A stretch of 8,423 nucleotides of DNA from Deltaproteobacteria bacterium (GTDB lineage: Bacteria > Desulfobacterota > Dissulfuribacteria > Dissulfuribacterales > S140-46): contig WFVQ01000153.1 in NCBI GenBank assembly GCA_015491585.1, positions 1 to 8,423 of the forward strand, read 5' to 3'. The notes below the pieces were generated by a model that saw nothing but the letters and a program-made list of their open reading frames with translations, was not told the origin of the DNA and ran no database searches. The position numbers were made by a program, and so were the translations under genes. Positions 1-6,794 of the stretch are shown piece by piece (the stretch's first letter is position 1; the number at the start of each line of letters is the position of its first letter).

Positions 1-78
1 AATTCATTTTTGAATTTTTATTACAATTTGGTAATCTTTTGATGAAATAAAAATACGAAAATGTAGTTTGGGGAAAGT
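1..78. other. AT-rich non-coding tail after the kinase gene
   Basis: This short stretch lies beyond the stop codon of the hybrid kinase and is much richer in A and T than the rest of the window. It holds two small inverted repeats: AATTCA-TTTT-TGAATT at 1-16 and ATTAC-AATTTG-GTAAT at 20-35. Read on the minus strand, it has T-rich runs but no GC-rich stem, so it is not a convincing intrinsic terminator. It may be the end of the operon or part of a regulatory region for a gene outside the window. No coding region is seen in it. Confidence 0.4.
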
Positions 79-3045
79 TTACGAAGGGAGGCGGTTCAAG
101 ACGGATGCTATCTCCGAGCTCTTGAATGGCTTCTGGAGCACCGCGTCTATGAGGTCTTCAGGGATGGAGTTGCGCAACTTGCCAGAGAGATAGCCGGTGC
201 TGAGCACCACCACGAGGTCCGGCCTGTCCGCCTTGAGGAGCCTTGCCAGCTCGAACCCATTCATCCTCGGCATACTGAGATCTGTTATGACAATGTTGTA
301 ACCAGACGGATCGCTCCTGAACAGCTCCAGGGCCTTCATGCCGGTCTCGGCGGTATCTACGCTGTATCCCAACCGTTCCAGGAGCTCTGCACACGTCTCC
401 AGGATCATCTCCTCGTCGTCCACCAGCAGTATACGCCCTCTCCCGCCAGAGGCGACCTCCTCTCCGCTATCCTCGGCCGAAGCCTTTGCGCTCTCGGCCA
501 CAGGCAGGAAGACCTTGAACACGGTTCCCTTGCCCACTTCAGATTCGACGGTTATGTCCCCGCCTGCTCCCTTGACTATGCCGTGGACGATGGAGAGCCC
601 CAGCCCGGTCCCCTCTCCCTCGGGTTTGGTGGTGAAAAAGGGGTCGAAGATCTTGTCTAAGAGCTCCTTCGGTATCCCCTCTCCTGTATCCTCCACCGTG
701 AAGCAAACGTACCTGCCCTGCCCGGCCCTATCTCCCACCTCTTCTCGTCCGACGTCTTCAAGGCGGACGGTCAGGGTCCCGCCCTTCTCCCCCATTGCAT
801 GGGCTGCATTGGTGCAGAGATTCATCACGATCTGGTGGATATGGACTGGATCCGATATAACCAGGGCATCGGAAGAGATGTAGCTTCGGATCTCGATCGA
901 CGAGGGAAAGGTCGATTTTATGAGCTTCAAGGCCTCCTTGACCATACTCTTTATCATGACCGGCCGCGGCCGCCCCTCCTTCTGACGGCTGAAGGTCAGT
1001 ATCTGAAGCACCAGGTCCCGCGCCCTGGCCGCAGACCTGAGCAGCCGCTCCAGGAGATCACGCACCTTCTCGGCGTCGTCAGCGTATTCCATTGCCAGCT
1101 CGGCGTTGCCGAAGATCGCAGCCAATATATTGTTGAAGTCGTGGGCTATTCCTCCGGCAAGGGTGCCTATGGCCTCCAGCTTCTGGGTCTGGCGCATCTT
1201 CTCTTCCATCTTCAGTTGCTCCGTGATGTCCCTCAGCACCGCAACGAAACCCGCTATCCTGCTTGATGACGAGAAGATTGGAGAGAAGGTGGCGTCGCAA
1301 TCCACCACGCTGCCGTCGGCCCGGTGGCCCACCAGCCGACCAGTCCATACCTTCCCCTGGTTGACCATCTTCCAGATGGAGCCGAACACGGTCTCACCAG
1401 TGATAGCGTCAGCCAAGAAGCGCGGACGTTCTCCTATCACCTCCTCCTGCTCATACCCGGAAATGCGGCCGAATGCCGGATTGGCATACACCACCCTGCC
1501 GTCCCGGTCCATAATCACGATGGCCTCTGCTGCATGCCGGACCGCGGAAGCCAGGCGGTTGAGCTCCACCTCGTACTCCTTCTTGTCGGTTATGTCGCGT
1601 ACGATCACCTGTATGGCATCGGCCTCTCCGAGAAAGACCCTGTGCATCCTCACTTCGACATAACACTTCCCGGGCCTGCCGCGGCACTGAGCCACTGCCT
1701 CGAAAACCACGGTCTCTCCCTCCAGGGCCTGCCGCAATCTCTCTTCGGCCCCCTCCTCGGCCTCATCCTCCACCGGCTCGAGGAGGTCGGACAGCCTCTT
1801 CCCCATCATCTCCATAGGCGAGAGGCCGAAGAGCTCGAATCCCTTCTTGTTGGAGTCTGTGACCAGCCCCTCCTCTATTATCAAGATGGCATCTATAGAG
1901 CTGTTAAAGAGCTCCCTGAACTTGGTCTCACTGAGCCTGAGGGCCTCCTGCGCGCTCTTTATCGGAGAGATGTCTCGCCCCTCCATGATCACGTAATCCA
2001 GCTCGCCCGTCTCTGGATCGTTGACGGGCTTGAAAGAACAGTCCACGTAATACCGCTCGCCCCTGAAGTCGCGCCAGATGGCCTCGAATCGGGTCCAGTT
2101 ATCCTCGGCAGCAGCCGATACGGCCTTGCTCACCCGCTCCCGCATGGCGGGATCATCTGGCCACCAGGGGGCATCGACGAGGTCGCACCCAAGGAGCTCG
2201 TCCCTGGTCTTTCCGCAGAAGGCCAAGGTGGTGTCGTTCACATCCAGGAGCTCCCCGTCCAGGGCGATCACGGCCACGAACTGGAAGGACTGGTTGAATA
2301 CCGCCAGGAACTTCTGTCTGCTGGCGCGCAGCAAGGACTCCTTCTTCTCCACCTGGTTCAACATGTAGTTGAACGAGGTTATCAGGATCCCGAGCTCATC
2401 CTGCCGGTCGGACTCTATGCGCACGGAGTAATCGTGGGTATATGCCACGCTCTGCACCGCATTGGTGAGATCAAGGATAGGCCTGATGATGAACCGCTGG
2501 AATCCCTTGGAAAGAAAGTAGAATAGAAACATCAAAAGGGCGAGCAGAAGGGAGGTGAAGAGAACAAACCTCTTCAACATGGCCCTCAGCCCCTTGAGAT
2601 CATCCTCAAGGACGATGGTTCCCATCCTCTTGCCCTCTAACTCCACTGGATGATGTGCGAAGAGGTGCCCGTCTATCAGGCTGCACCCCTTGCCGCGCCT
2701 TGCCAGCCGCTTGTATATGACCTCCCTTCCACCGGTCTTTCCGTGAAGCGTGAAGACGCGGCAATCTTTGTCCAGAATGGCGGCAGACACTATGGACGGC
2801 TTTGCAGCGAGGCCCTTCAATATGGTCTCCGCGTCGTCGGGCAGGCCGAACACCAGGGCCGCCTTGCAATTCGTACCGATCACCTGGGCCAAGGAGAGGA
2901 GATCCTGGCGGTAGCCGTTGTAGGTCTCTCTCGCGGCTATGAGAGAGAAGACAACAGAAGTGGTAAAGAAGGCGATGAAGCAGGCAGACATGAGGACCCA
3001 CAGGACCCGTTTGCCGATGCTGTTGGAGAGCGTAGCCCGCCTCAT
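79..3045 (-). CDS. Hybrid sensor histidine kinase (CHASE8-like, HAMP, three PAS, HisKA, HATPase, REC)
   Basis: This is an inner-membrane hybrid kinase of 988 residues. TM1 is at about 14-38 and TM2 at about 159-179, flanking a periplasmic domain of about 120 residues that resembles CHASE8 (the YfiN-type sensor). A HAMP linker follows at about 181-235, then PAS domains at about 243-365, 372-490 and 495-612. The HisKA dimerisation helix carries phospho-acceptor His635 in GGIAHDFNN. The ATPase domain has the N box (NLCTNAAHA, 742-750), G1 (DTGEGIP, 786-792), F box (FDPFFTTK, 800-807) and G2 (GTGLGLS, 812-818). The C-terminal receiver is complete: acidic pair Asp876/Asp877, phospho-acceptor Asp922, Thr950 and Lys972. 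All catalytic residues are present, so it should be active. The ATG start has an upstream GGAGGA about 8 nt away and lies 4 nt after the YfiR-like gene, so the two are co-transcribed and probably translationally coupled. No DNA-binding or GGDEF output and no partner regulator are in the window; the phosphoryl acceptor is unknown. The periplasmic part has three cysteines (60, 95, 121). The kinase assignment is very secure, the CHASE8 assignment moderately so. Confidence 0.96.
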   Translation of the reverse strand: MRRATLSNSIGKRVLWVLMSACFIAFFTTSVVFSLIAARETYNGYRQDLLSLAQVIGTNCKAALVFGLPDDAETILKGLAAKPSIVSAAILDKDCRVFTLHGKTGGREVIYKRLARRGKGCSLIDGHLFAHHPVELEGKRMGTIVLEDDLKGLRAMLKRFVLFTSLLLALLMFLFYFLSKGFQRFIIRPILDLTNAVQSVAYTHDYSVRIESDRQDELGILITSFNYMLNQVEKKESLLRASRQKFLAVFNQSFQFVAVIALDGELLDVNDTTLAFCGKTRDELLGCDLVDAPWWPDDPAMRERVSKAVSAAAEDNWTRFEAIWRDFRGERYYVDCSFKPVNDPETGELDYVIMEGRDISPIKSAQEALRLSETKFRELFNSSIDAILIIEEGLVTDSNKKGFELFGLSPMEMMGKRLSDLLEPVEDEAEEGAEERLRQALEGETVVFEAVAQCRGRPGKCYVEVRMHRVFLGEADAIQVIVRDITDKKEYEVELNRLASAVRHAAEAIVIMDRDGRVVYANPAFGRISGYEQEEVIGERPRFLADAITGETVFGSIWKMVNQGKVWTGRLVGHRADGSVVDCDATFSPIFSSSSRIAGFVAVLRDITEQLKMEEKMRQTQKLEAIGTLAGGIAHDFNNILAAIFGNAELAMEYADDAEKVRDLLERLLRSAARARDLVLQILTFSRQKEGRPRPVMIKSMVKEALKLIKSTFPSSIEIRSYISSDALVISDPVHIHQIVMNLCTNAAHAMGEKGGTLTVRLEDVGREEVGDRAGQGRYVCFTVEDTGEGIPKELLDKIFDPFFTTKPEGEGTGLGLSIVHGIVKGAGGDITVESEVGKGTVFKVFLPVAESAKASAEDSGEEVASGGRGRILLVDDEEMILETCAELLERLGYSVDTAETGMKALELFRSDPSGYNIVITDLSMPRMNGFELARLLKADRPDLVVVLSTGYLSGKLRNSIPEDLIDAVLQKPFKSSEIASVLNRLPS

Positions 3046-3049
3046 CTCC

Positions 3050-3676
3050 TCACTCCTCCACGTCCAGCGCGTTCCGGAGCAGTTGGCTCGAAAGGCCCAG
3101 CCCCGACGACTTCACGTGTCCGAGGTGGATCCTCCACCTGACCCTTTCCTCTACGGTCACCAGCTCTATCATTCCACCATTGGCGAGAAACCCGGGGCGG
3201 TCTGAGACCGTGAGGACCGGCAGCCCCTTCAGACGCGCCAGGACCTCTCTTACCACCCTCTCGTCGAGTTCCCTGGAGAGAAACAAGAGGCTGCATCCGG
3301 ACGTTGTCACCATCTCCGTTTCGGCAAGCCTGAGAACGGTCAGAATCCCGCCTCCAGGGAGGTGCCTTCCTTCGACCTGCCTAAATGCATTCTCAAACGG
3401 ATCAGGCCCCAGGAGGCAGATGGAGATGTCTCGGCCCCTCTCTTCCAGCGGCTGGGGCCACTTGACGAAAAAAAGAAAGTTGTAGAGATAGGCCGCTTTT
3501 ATGTCACGTTCCAGGGCCTGGGGCGCACTCCAACCCCTGGATGGCAGGGCAAAGAGGAAAGCAATTGTGAAAAAACAAACTATAAGTGGCGGCGTCTTGG
3601 GATACAGCTTCGATCTCGACAGAAAAGTGAGCTGGCTGCGCGAAAGATAATCCGAGACATCACCACCTGGCTTCAA
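3050..3676 (-). CDS. YfiR family (DUF4154) periplasmic regulator
   Basis: The 208-residue product has a long positively charged N-terminus, a hydrophobic segment at about 30-45 and a likely signal-peptidase site after Trp-Ser-Ala (about 49-51), so it should be periplasmic. The mature part opens with the family hallmark IKAAYLYNFLFFVKWP (59-74), continues with a CLLGPDPF segment (87-94), and ends with a region in which an RWRIHL strand is followed by GLGLSSQLLRNA (192-203), as in YfiR proteins. In Pseudomonas, YfiR binds and represses the periplasmic domain of the inner-membrane diguanylate cyclase YfiN. Here the likely partner is the next gene's CHASE8-like kinase. The start is TTG; it is preferred because a clear GGAGG lies 7 nt upstream and no ATG in this frame is better placed. 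The first 17 nt overlap the receptor gene. Mature cysteines are Cys87 and Cys128. The family is secure; the partner is inference. Confidence 0.92.
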   Translation of the reverse strand: MKPGGDVSDYLSRSQLTFLSRSKLYPKTPPLIVCFFTIAFLFALPSRGWSAPQALERDIKAAYLYNFLFFVKWPQPLEERGRDISICLLGPDPFENAFRQVEGRHLPGGGILTVLRLAETEMVTTSGCSLLFLSRELDERVVREVLARLKGLPVLTVSDRPGFLANGGMIELVTVEERVRWRIHLGHVKSSGLGLSSQLLRNALDVEE

Positions 3677-5666
3677 TACCTATCCTCCACTGGATGCCGC
3701 TATTTGGAACCGCGTGCTGGAATCGCGTGAGCTTAGTCTCATAGGTATCATAATCAAGATCAAAAAGATTGTACACAGCACAATACCACTGGAAATTGTT
3801 TCGGAAGCTGTAGGACACCTTGGAGTTGGCGGTAAAGTAGTCGCCCTGGCCATCAAGAGTGCCGTGAGGCTGCATCCGCACGATGCCGTTAAGGTTGAAC
3901 CGCCACGGACCCATGTGGTAGTCCAGGATGTAGGAGGCGAAGTCCCTGTAGGTATTCTCCTCCACCTGGGAGAAGAGGTGAGTATAGGTGAGATAGGTCC
4001 TGAGCCCCTCGACAGGCTGCCAGACCAACCTGGCCTCCACGCCTTCGAGGTTCACGCTGCCCTGATTGACCCAGGTATTTCGGCCGTCCGGGGCGCCTCC
4101 GACATCGAGGGCGATTATGTTGTGTATGTAGTTGTGGAACCAGACCCCCTCCAGGTCCAAGGAGTCGAAGCTGTGCCGGACCACCAGCTCTACCGTATCC
4201 ACCTCTTCAGGCTCCAGGGCCTTGTTCCCCTTGCTCCTGGGCGAATCCGTAAAGAGTTCTTGAGTTGTTGGCACCCTGAAGGCCGTGCCGTAAAAGAGCT
4301 TAAATATGGTATCCTGGGACGCCTGGAAGAGAAGGGAGACCCTGGGGTTAAAGGCCTCACCCACAAGGGAATAGGTATCGTACCTCCCCCCAAGCACCAC
4401 GGTCCACTTGTCGGATATGGAACCCTTGTACTCGCCATAGAAACCCAGGACGTTTAGGAACTTTTCCCTTCCATCCAGGGAATCCACGTCCTTGAACCGC
4501 TGGACATCTCCCAAATAATACTCTTCCCGCGGAATTAGGGCATATCCGTCGGGAGTGATGTAGTTTGAATAGGCCCCTAAGAAGTCTATCCCGTCCCAGC
4601 GGTACGTGCCGCCGAAGAAGAGGCGGTGCGACTCCCCTATCTCATATTCACCGTCGAGTGTCACCTCATAATAGCTGCTCTGGCTGTATGGGCCGACGTA
4701 AAAGTTCTCAGGCTGCCCTGGAGGCGCGGCCTCTTTGAGCAGCCCTACCACCTCCAGCACTTGCCTGGTGTAGGTAACGGAGGTGATCAAAGAGAGCCGC
4801 GGTGCCGGCCGCAGTCGATAATCCAGGGAGGCGAGATAGTAACGGCTCTTGGACCAGGTTATACCCTCAGGGGCCACATTGTTGAAAGTAATAAAATCCT
4901 GATTTTTATACTCCATATAGCCGAGATCAAACATAAGCCCTGCCCACTTCATACGGGCGTAGAGGTTCATGTTGTGGGAGGGATCAGAGGTGTTCACGCC
5001 GGGTTCGAGCCGGTAGTCCTGCCCGTCGTCGTTGTAGTAGGAAATGGAGCCGCTGAAATTCAGGCCGTTGGAAAAGAGCTTGTGGACGTTGGCAAAGCCC
5101 CCTATCCTGTCTTCCTTTCCTCCGGTGACACCTGCGCTGTTCTCGTCGTCCACGGTTATGACATTGATGACGCCGAGAAAGGCGTTGCTCCCATAGAGGG
5201 CGGAGCCAGGCCCCCTTATCACCTCTATACGCTTCACCATGTCGGTGGAAATATAACGATTTATGAGGGTCGCCCTGCCGAAGGAATTCTCGTTGAGGCG
5301 GTGGCCGTTCAACAGGACAAGCACATCTCCGTCGATGTGGGCCCTGCCTCTAACGTGGATCAAGGGCTCGTCCACTATGTCCACGGAGCGCGTGACCTGC
5401 ATGCCTGGGACGTAGTTGAGCACGTCATACACGCTCTCCATCCCCAGGGCCTTGATCTCGTCGCGGGTGAAGACGGTGACCGACGAAGAGGCCGCCTTAA
5501 CCTCCTCCGAGGTCTTGGAGGCAATCTTCACCTCCACCTGCATCAACTCCTCAAGGGTCATGGAGTAGAGGGAAGAGGCGGATAGCACCTTGGCCGAACC
5601 TTCGCTGGGAAACAAAACAAGAAGAGAGATCAGCAGCGCCGCCCGCAGGACAAGGCTCCACACCAT
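3660..5666 (-). CDS. TonB-dependent outer-membrane receptor
   Basis: The 668-residue product is an outer-membrane beta-barrel with a periplasmic plug. A signal peptide spans about 1-25 (hydrophobic core LLISLLVLF, cleavage near SEGSA). The plug covers about 37-175: a LEELMQVEV segment near the mature N-terminus, SVTVFTRDEIKALG (62-75), a VLLNGHRLNE loop (117-126) and the diagnostic RGPGSALYGSNAF (151-163). The barrel fills about 190-668, with the typical FYGTAFRVPTTQELF segment and a C-terminal strand ending in an aromatic (ARW). It lacks an N-terminal STN signalling domain and has no canonical TonB-box; the segment around EVKIASK may serve. The ligand cannot be read from sequence; the length is mid-sized for the family. 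The ATG is preceded by GAGGGG with about 7 nt spacing. The gene is first in an operon with the YfiR-like protein and the kinase, which suggests sensing of, or control by, the envelope rather than plain uptake. The family call is very secure. Confidence 0.95.
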   Translation of the reverse strand: MVWSLVLRAALLISLLVLFPSEGSAKVLSASSLYSMTLEELMQVEVKIASKTSEEVKAASSSVTVFTRDEIKALGMESVYDVLNYVPGMQVTRSVDIVDEPLIHVRGRAHIDGDVLVLLNGHRLNENSFGRATLINRYISTDMVKRIEVIRGPGSALYGSNAFLGVINVITVDDENSAGVTGGKEDRIGGFANVHKLFSNGLNFSGSISYYNDDGQDYRLEPGVNTSDPSHNMNLYARMKWAGLMFDLGYMEYKNQDFITFNNVAPEGITWSKSRYYLASLDYRLRPAPRLSLITSVTYTRQVLEVVGLLKEAAPPGQPENFYVGPYSQSSYYEVTLDGEYEIGESHRLFFGGTYRWDGIDFLGAYSNYITPDGYALIPREEYYLGDVQRFKDVDSLDGREKFLNVLGFYGEYKGSISDKWTVVLGGRYDTYSLVGEAFNPRVSLLFQASQDTIFKLFYGTAFRVPTTQELFTDSPRSKGNKALEPEEVDTVELVVRHSFDSLDLEGVWFHNYIHNIIALDVGGAPDGRNTWVNQGSVNLEGVEARLVWQPVEGLRTYLTYTHLFSQVEENTYRDFASYILDYHMGPWRFNLNGIVRMQPHGTLDGQGDYFTANSKVSYSFRNNFQWYCAVYNLFDLDYDTYETKLTRFQHAVPNSGIQWRIGIEARW
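3684..3688 (-). promoter_or_regulatory. Ribosome binding site deciding the TTG start of the YfiR-like gene
   Basis: The minus strand reads GGAGG here, followed by a 7-nt spacer (ATAGGTA) and the TTG codon at 3676-3674. The site is inside the last codons of the receptor gene. It supports the non-ATG start and translational coupling of receptor and periplasmic protein. Confidence 0.75.
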
Positions 5667-5680
5667 TTCGCAACCCCCTC

Positions 5681-5723
5681 AACAAAAACAGCCCTGGTAG
5701 TGAAATACTATCATACCAGGGCT
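5681..5723 (-). terminator. Intrinsic terminator after cydB
   Basis: Read on the minus strand, a perfect 10-bp stem (AGCCCTGGTA at 5723-5714 pairing with TACCAGGGCT at 5699-5690) encloses a 14-nt loop and is followed by GTTTTTGTT. It starts 34 nt past the cydB stop and ends 15 nt before the receptor start. No T-run follows it on the plus strand, so it acts leftward only. It should separate the cyd transcript from the receptor operon. Confidence 0.85.
5710..5718 (-). promoter_or_regulatory. Possible extended -10 promoter inside the terminator, for the receptor operon
   Basis: The minus strand reads TGGTATGAT, an extended -10 (TG, one base, then TATGAT, five of six matches to TATAAT). No good -35 hexamer sits upstream, though the region is AT-rich. 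Transcription would begin in the terminator loop near 5703, so the new transcript would carry only one arm of the hairpin. The three-gene operon needs a promoter in or near this 90-bp gap if the terminator is efficient. The motif is short and could be chance. Confidence 0.25.
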
Positions 5724-5756
5724 TAAAGTAAAATAGCCGCGGTTCTGGCCAAGCTA

Positions 5757-6782
5757 TTAATATGCCTCTTCGTATTCCAGCTCCTCATCTGTAATCTTGC
5801 CGCGCAAGAAGATATAGACCCACGTCTGATATGCGATGACAATAGGCACCATTATGAGGGCAACTCCCAACATGATCTTGAGCGTGAGCTGGCTGGAAGA
5901 GCCGTTGAACGCGGTTACCGAGAAGGCGGGGTCTATACTGGACGGAAGGAGCCTGGGATAGAGGCCAGCGACACCGAAGAAGGTGATGCCGAGGATGGCG
6001 AGGCTGGATCCCATCCAGGCGCGCCACCAGTTGCCGCTGCCCATGCTCCCCCTGGATATCAACATCCCAGCCACTGCGAGCAGCGGAATCATCCAGAGAT
6101 ATGGATACTTGAAGTAGTTGTCGAAGAGGTCTGTGGCCACATACGTATATGCCAAGAAGAGCACGGTTACCACCAGGAAGACCGGCCACATCTTCTTGGC
6201 CACCGACGCGGCGCGCTCATGGATCTCTCCTTCGCTCTTGGCGGCCAGCCAGTTGGCGCCGTGGATCACAAAAGCCACTACGAACAGGACGCCTCCGGCT
6301 ATGCCATAGGGATTGAGCAGGGTGAAGAATCCTCCCTGGAAGTTCCCATTGCCATCTATGGGCAGCCCTTCGAAGATGTTGGCGAAGGCCACTCCAAGGA
6401 GCAGGGCCGGCAGGAAGCTGCCTATGAAGAGGCAGAAGTCCCAGAGGGTCCGCCAGCCCGGGCTGTCAACCTTGTTTCTGAACTCGAAAGAGACCCCACG
6501 GACTATGAGAGCAAAGAGCAAGAGCAACAGCGCCGAATAGAGGGAGTTGAACATCACCGCATAGGCCACAGGAAACGCGGCGAACGTGGCGCCACCGGCG
6601 GTGATGAGCCACACCTCGTTTCCATCCCAGAACGGCCCCATAGCGTTGTATATGACACGGCGGTCCCGGTCGTCTTTTGCTATGAAAGGCAGCAGGGTGC
6701 CCAGACCAAGGTCGAAGCCGTCCAGCATGAAATACACAGCCCACAGCACTCCCCACAAAATGAACCAAATGGTTTCCAACAT
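5757..6782 (-). CDS. cydB: Cytochrome bd quinol oxidase subunit II
   Basis: This is the 341-residue, highly hydrophobic partner of CydA in cytochrome bd, the inner-membrane oxidase that reduces oxygen to water with quinol electrons and builds proton motive force without pumping. Family marks are DGFDLGLG (21-28) in the first helix, GPFWDGNEVW (49-58) and FRNKVDSPGW (101-110); several further membrane helices follow and the acidic tail (DEELEYEEAY) is cytoplasmic. The length is within the normal range for CydB. The ATG is preceded by GGAGG with a 7-nt spacer, and this site begins at the cydA stop, only 12 nt away, so the subunits are translationally coupled. The gene is intact and is followed by the terminator; no small cydX-type reading frame fits between them. 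Confidence 0.97.
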   Translation of the reverse strand: MLETIWFILWGVLWAVYFMLDGFDLGLGTLLPFIAKDDRDRRVIYNAMGPFWDGNEVWLITAGGATFAAFPVAYAVMFNSLYSALLLLLFALIVRGVSFEFRNKVDSPGWRTLWDFCLFIGSFLPALLLGVAFANIFEGLPIDGNGNFQGGFFTLLNPYGIAGGVLFVVAFVIHGANWLAAKSEGEIHERAASVAKKMWPVFLVVTVLFLAYTYVATDLFDNYFKYPYLWMIPLLAVAGMLISRGSMGSGNWWRAWMGSSLAILGITFFGVAGLYPRLLPSSIDPAFSVTAFNGSSSQLTLKIMLGVALIMVPIVIAYQTWVYIFLRGKITDEELEYEEAY

Positions 6783-6794
6783 GGCTCCACCTCC

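Noticed and set aside
1..35. Intrinsic terminator after the kinase gene
   Set aside because: The two inverted repeats are short and AT-only or nearly so, without a GC-rich stem followed by a T-run on the minus strand.
1324..2526. Long plus-strand open frame (400 codons) opposite the kinase
   Set aside because: It is rich in Leu, His, Pro and Gly with no domain pattern and lies opposite well-supported PAS and HAMP regions.
4626..5585. Plus-strand open frame (319 codons) opposite the receptor
   Set aside because: It is antisense to the receptor plug and early barrel, with no start-site support or family features.
5724..5752. A sigma-70 -35/-10 pair (TTGGCC, 16 nt, TACTTT) for the receptor operon
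   Set aside because: The -10 matches at only three of six positions, weaker than the extended -10 inside the hairpin.
5724..5756. A cydX-like small gene after cydB
   Set aside because: Only 33 nt lie between the cydB stop and the terminator, too few for a membrane peptide gene.
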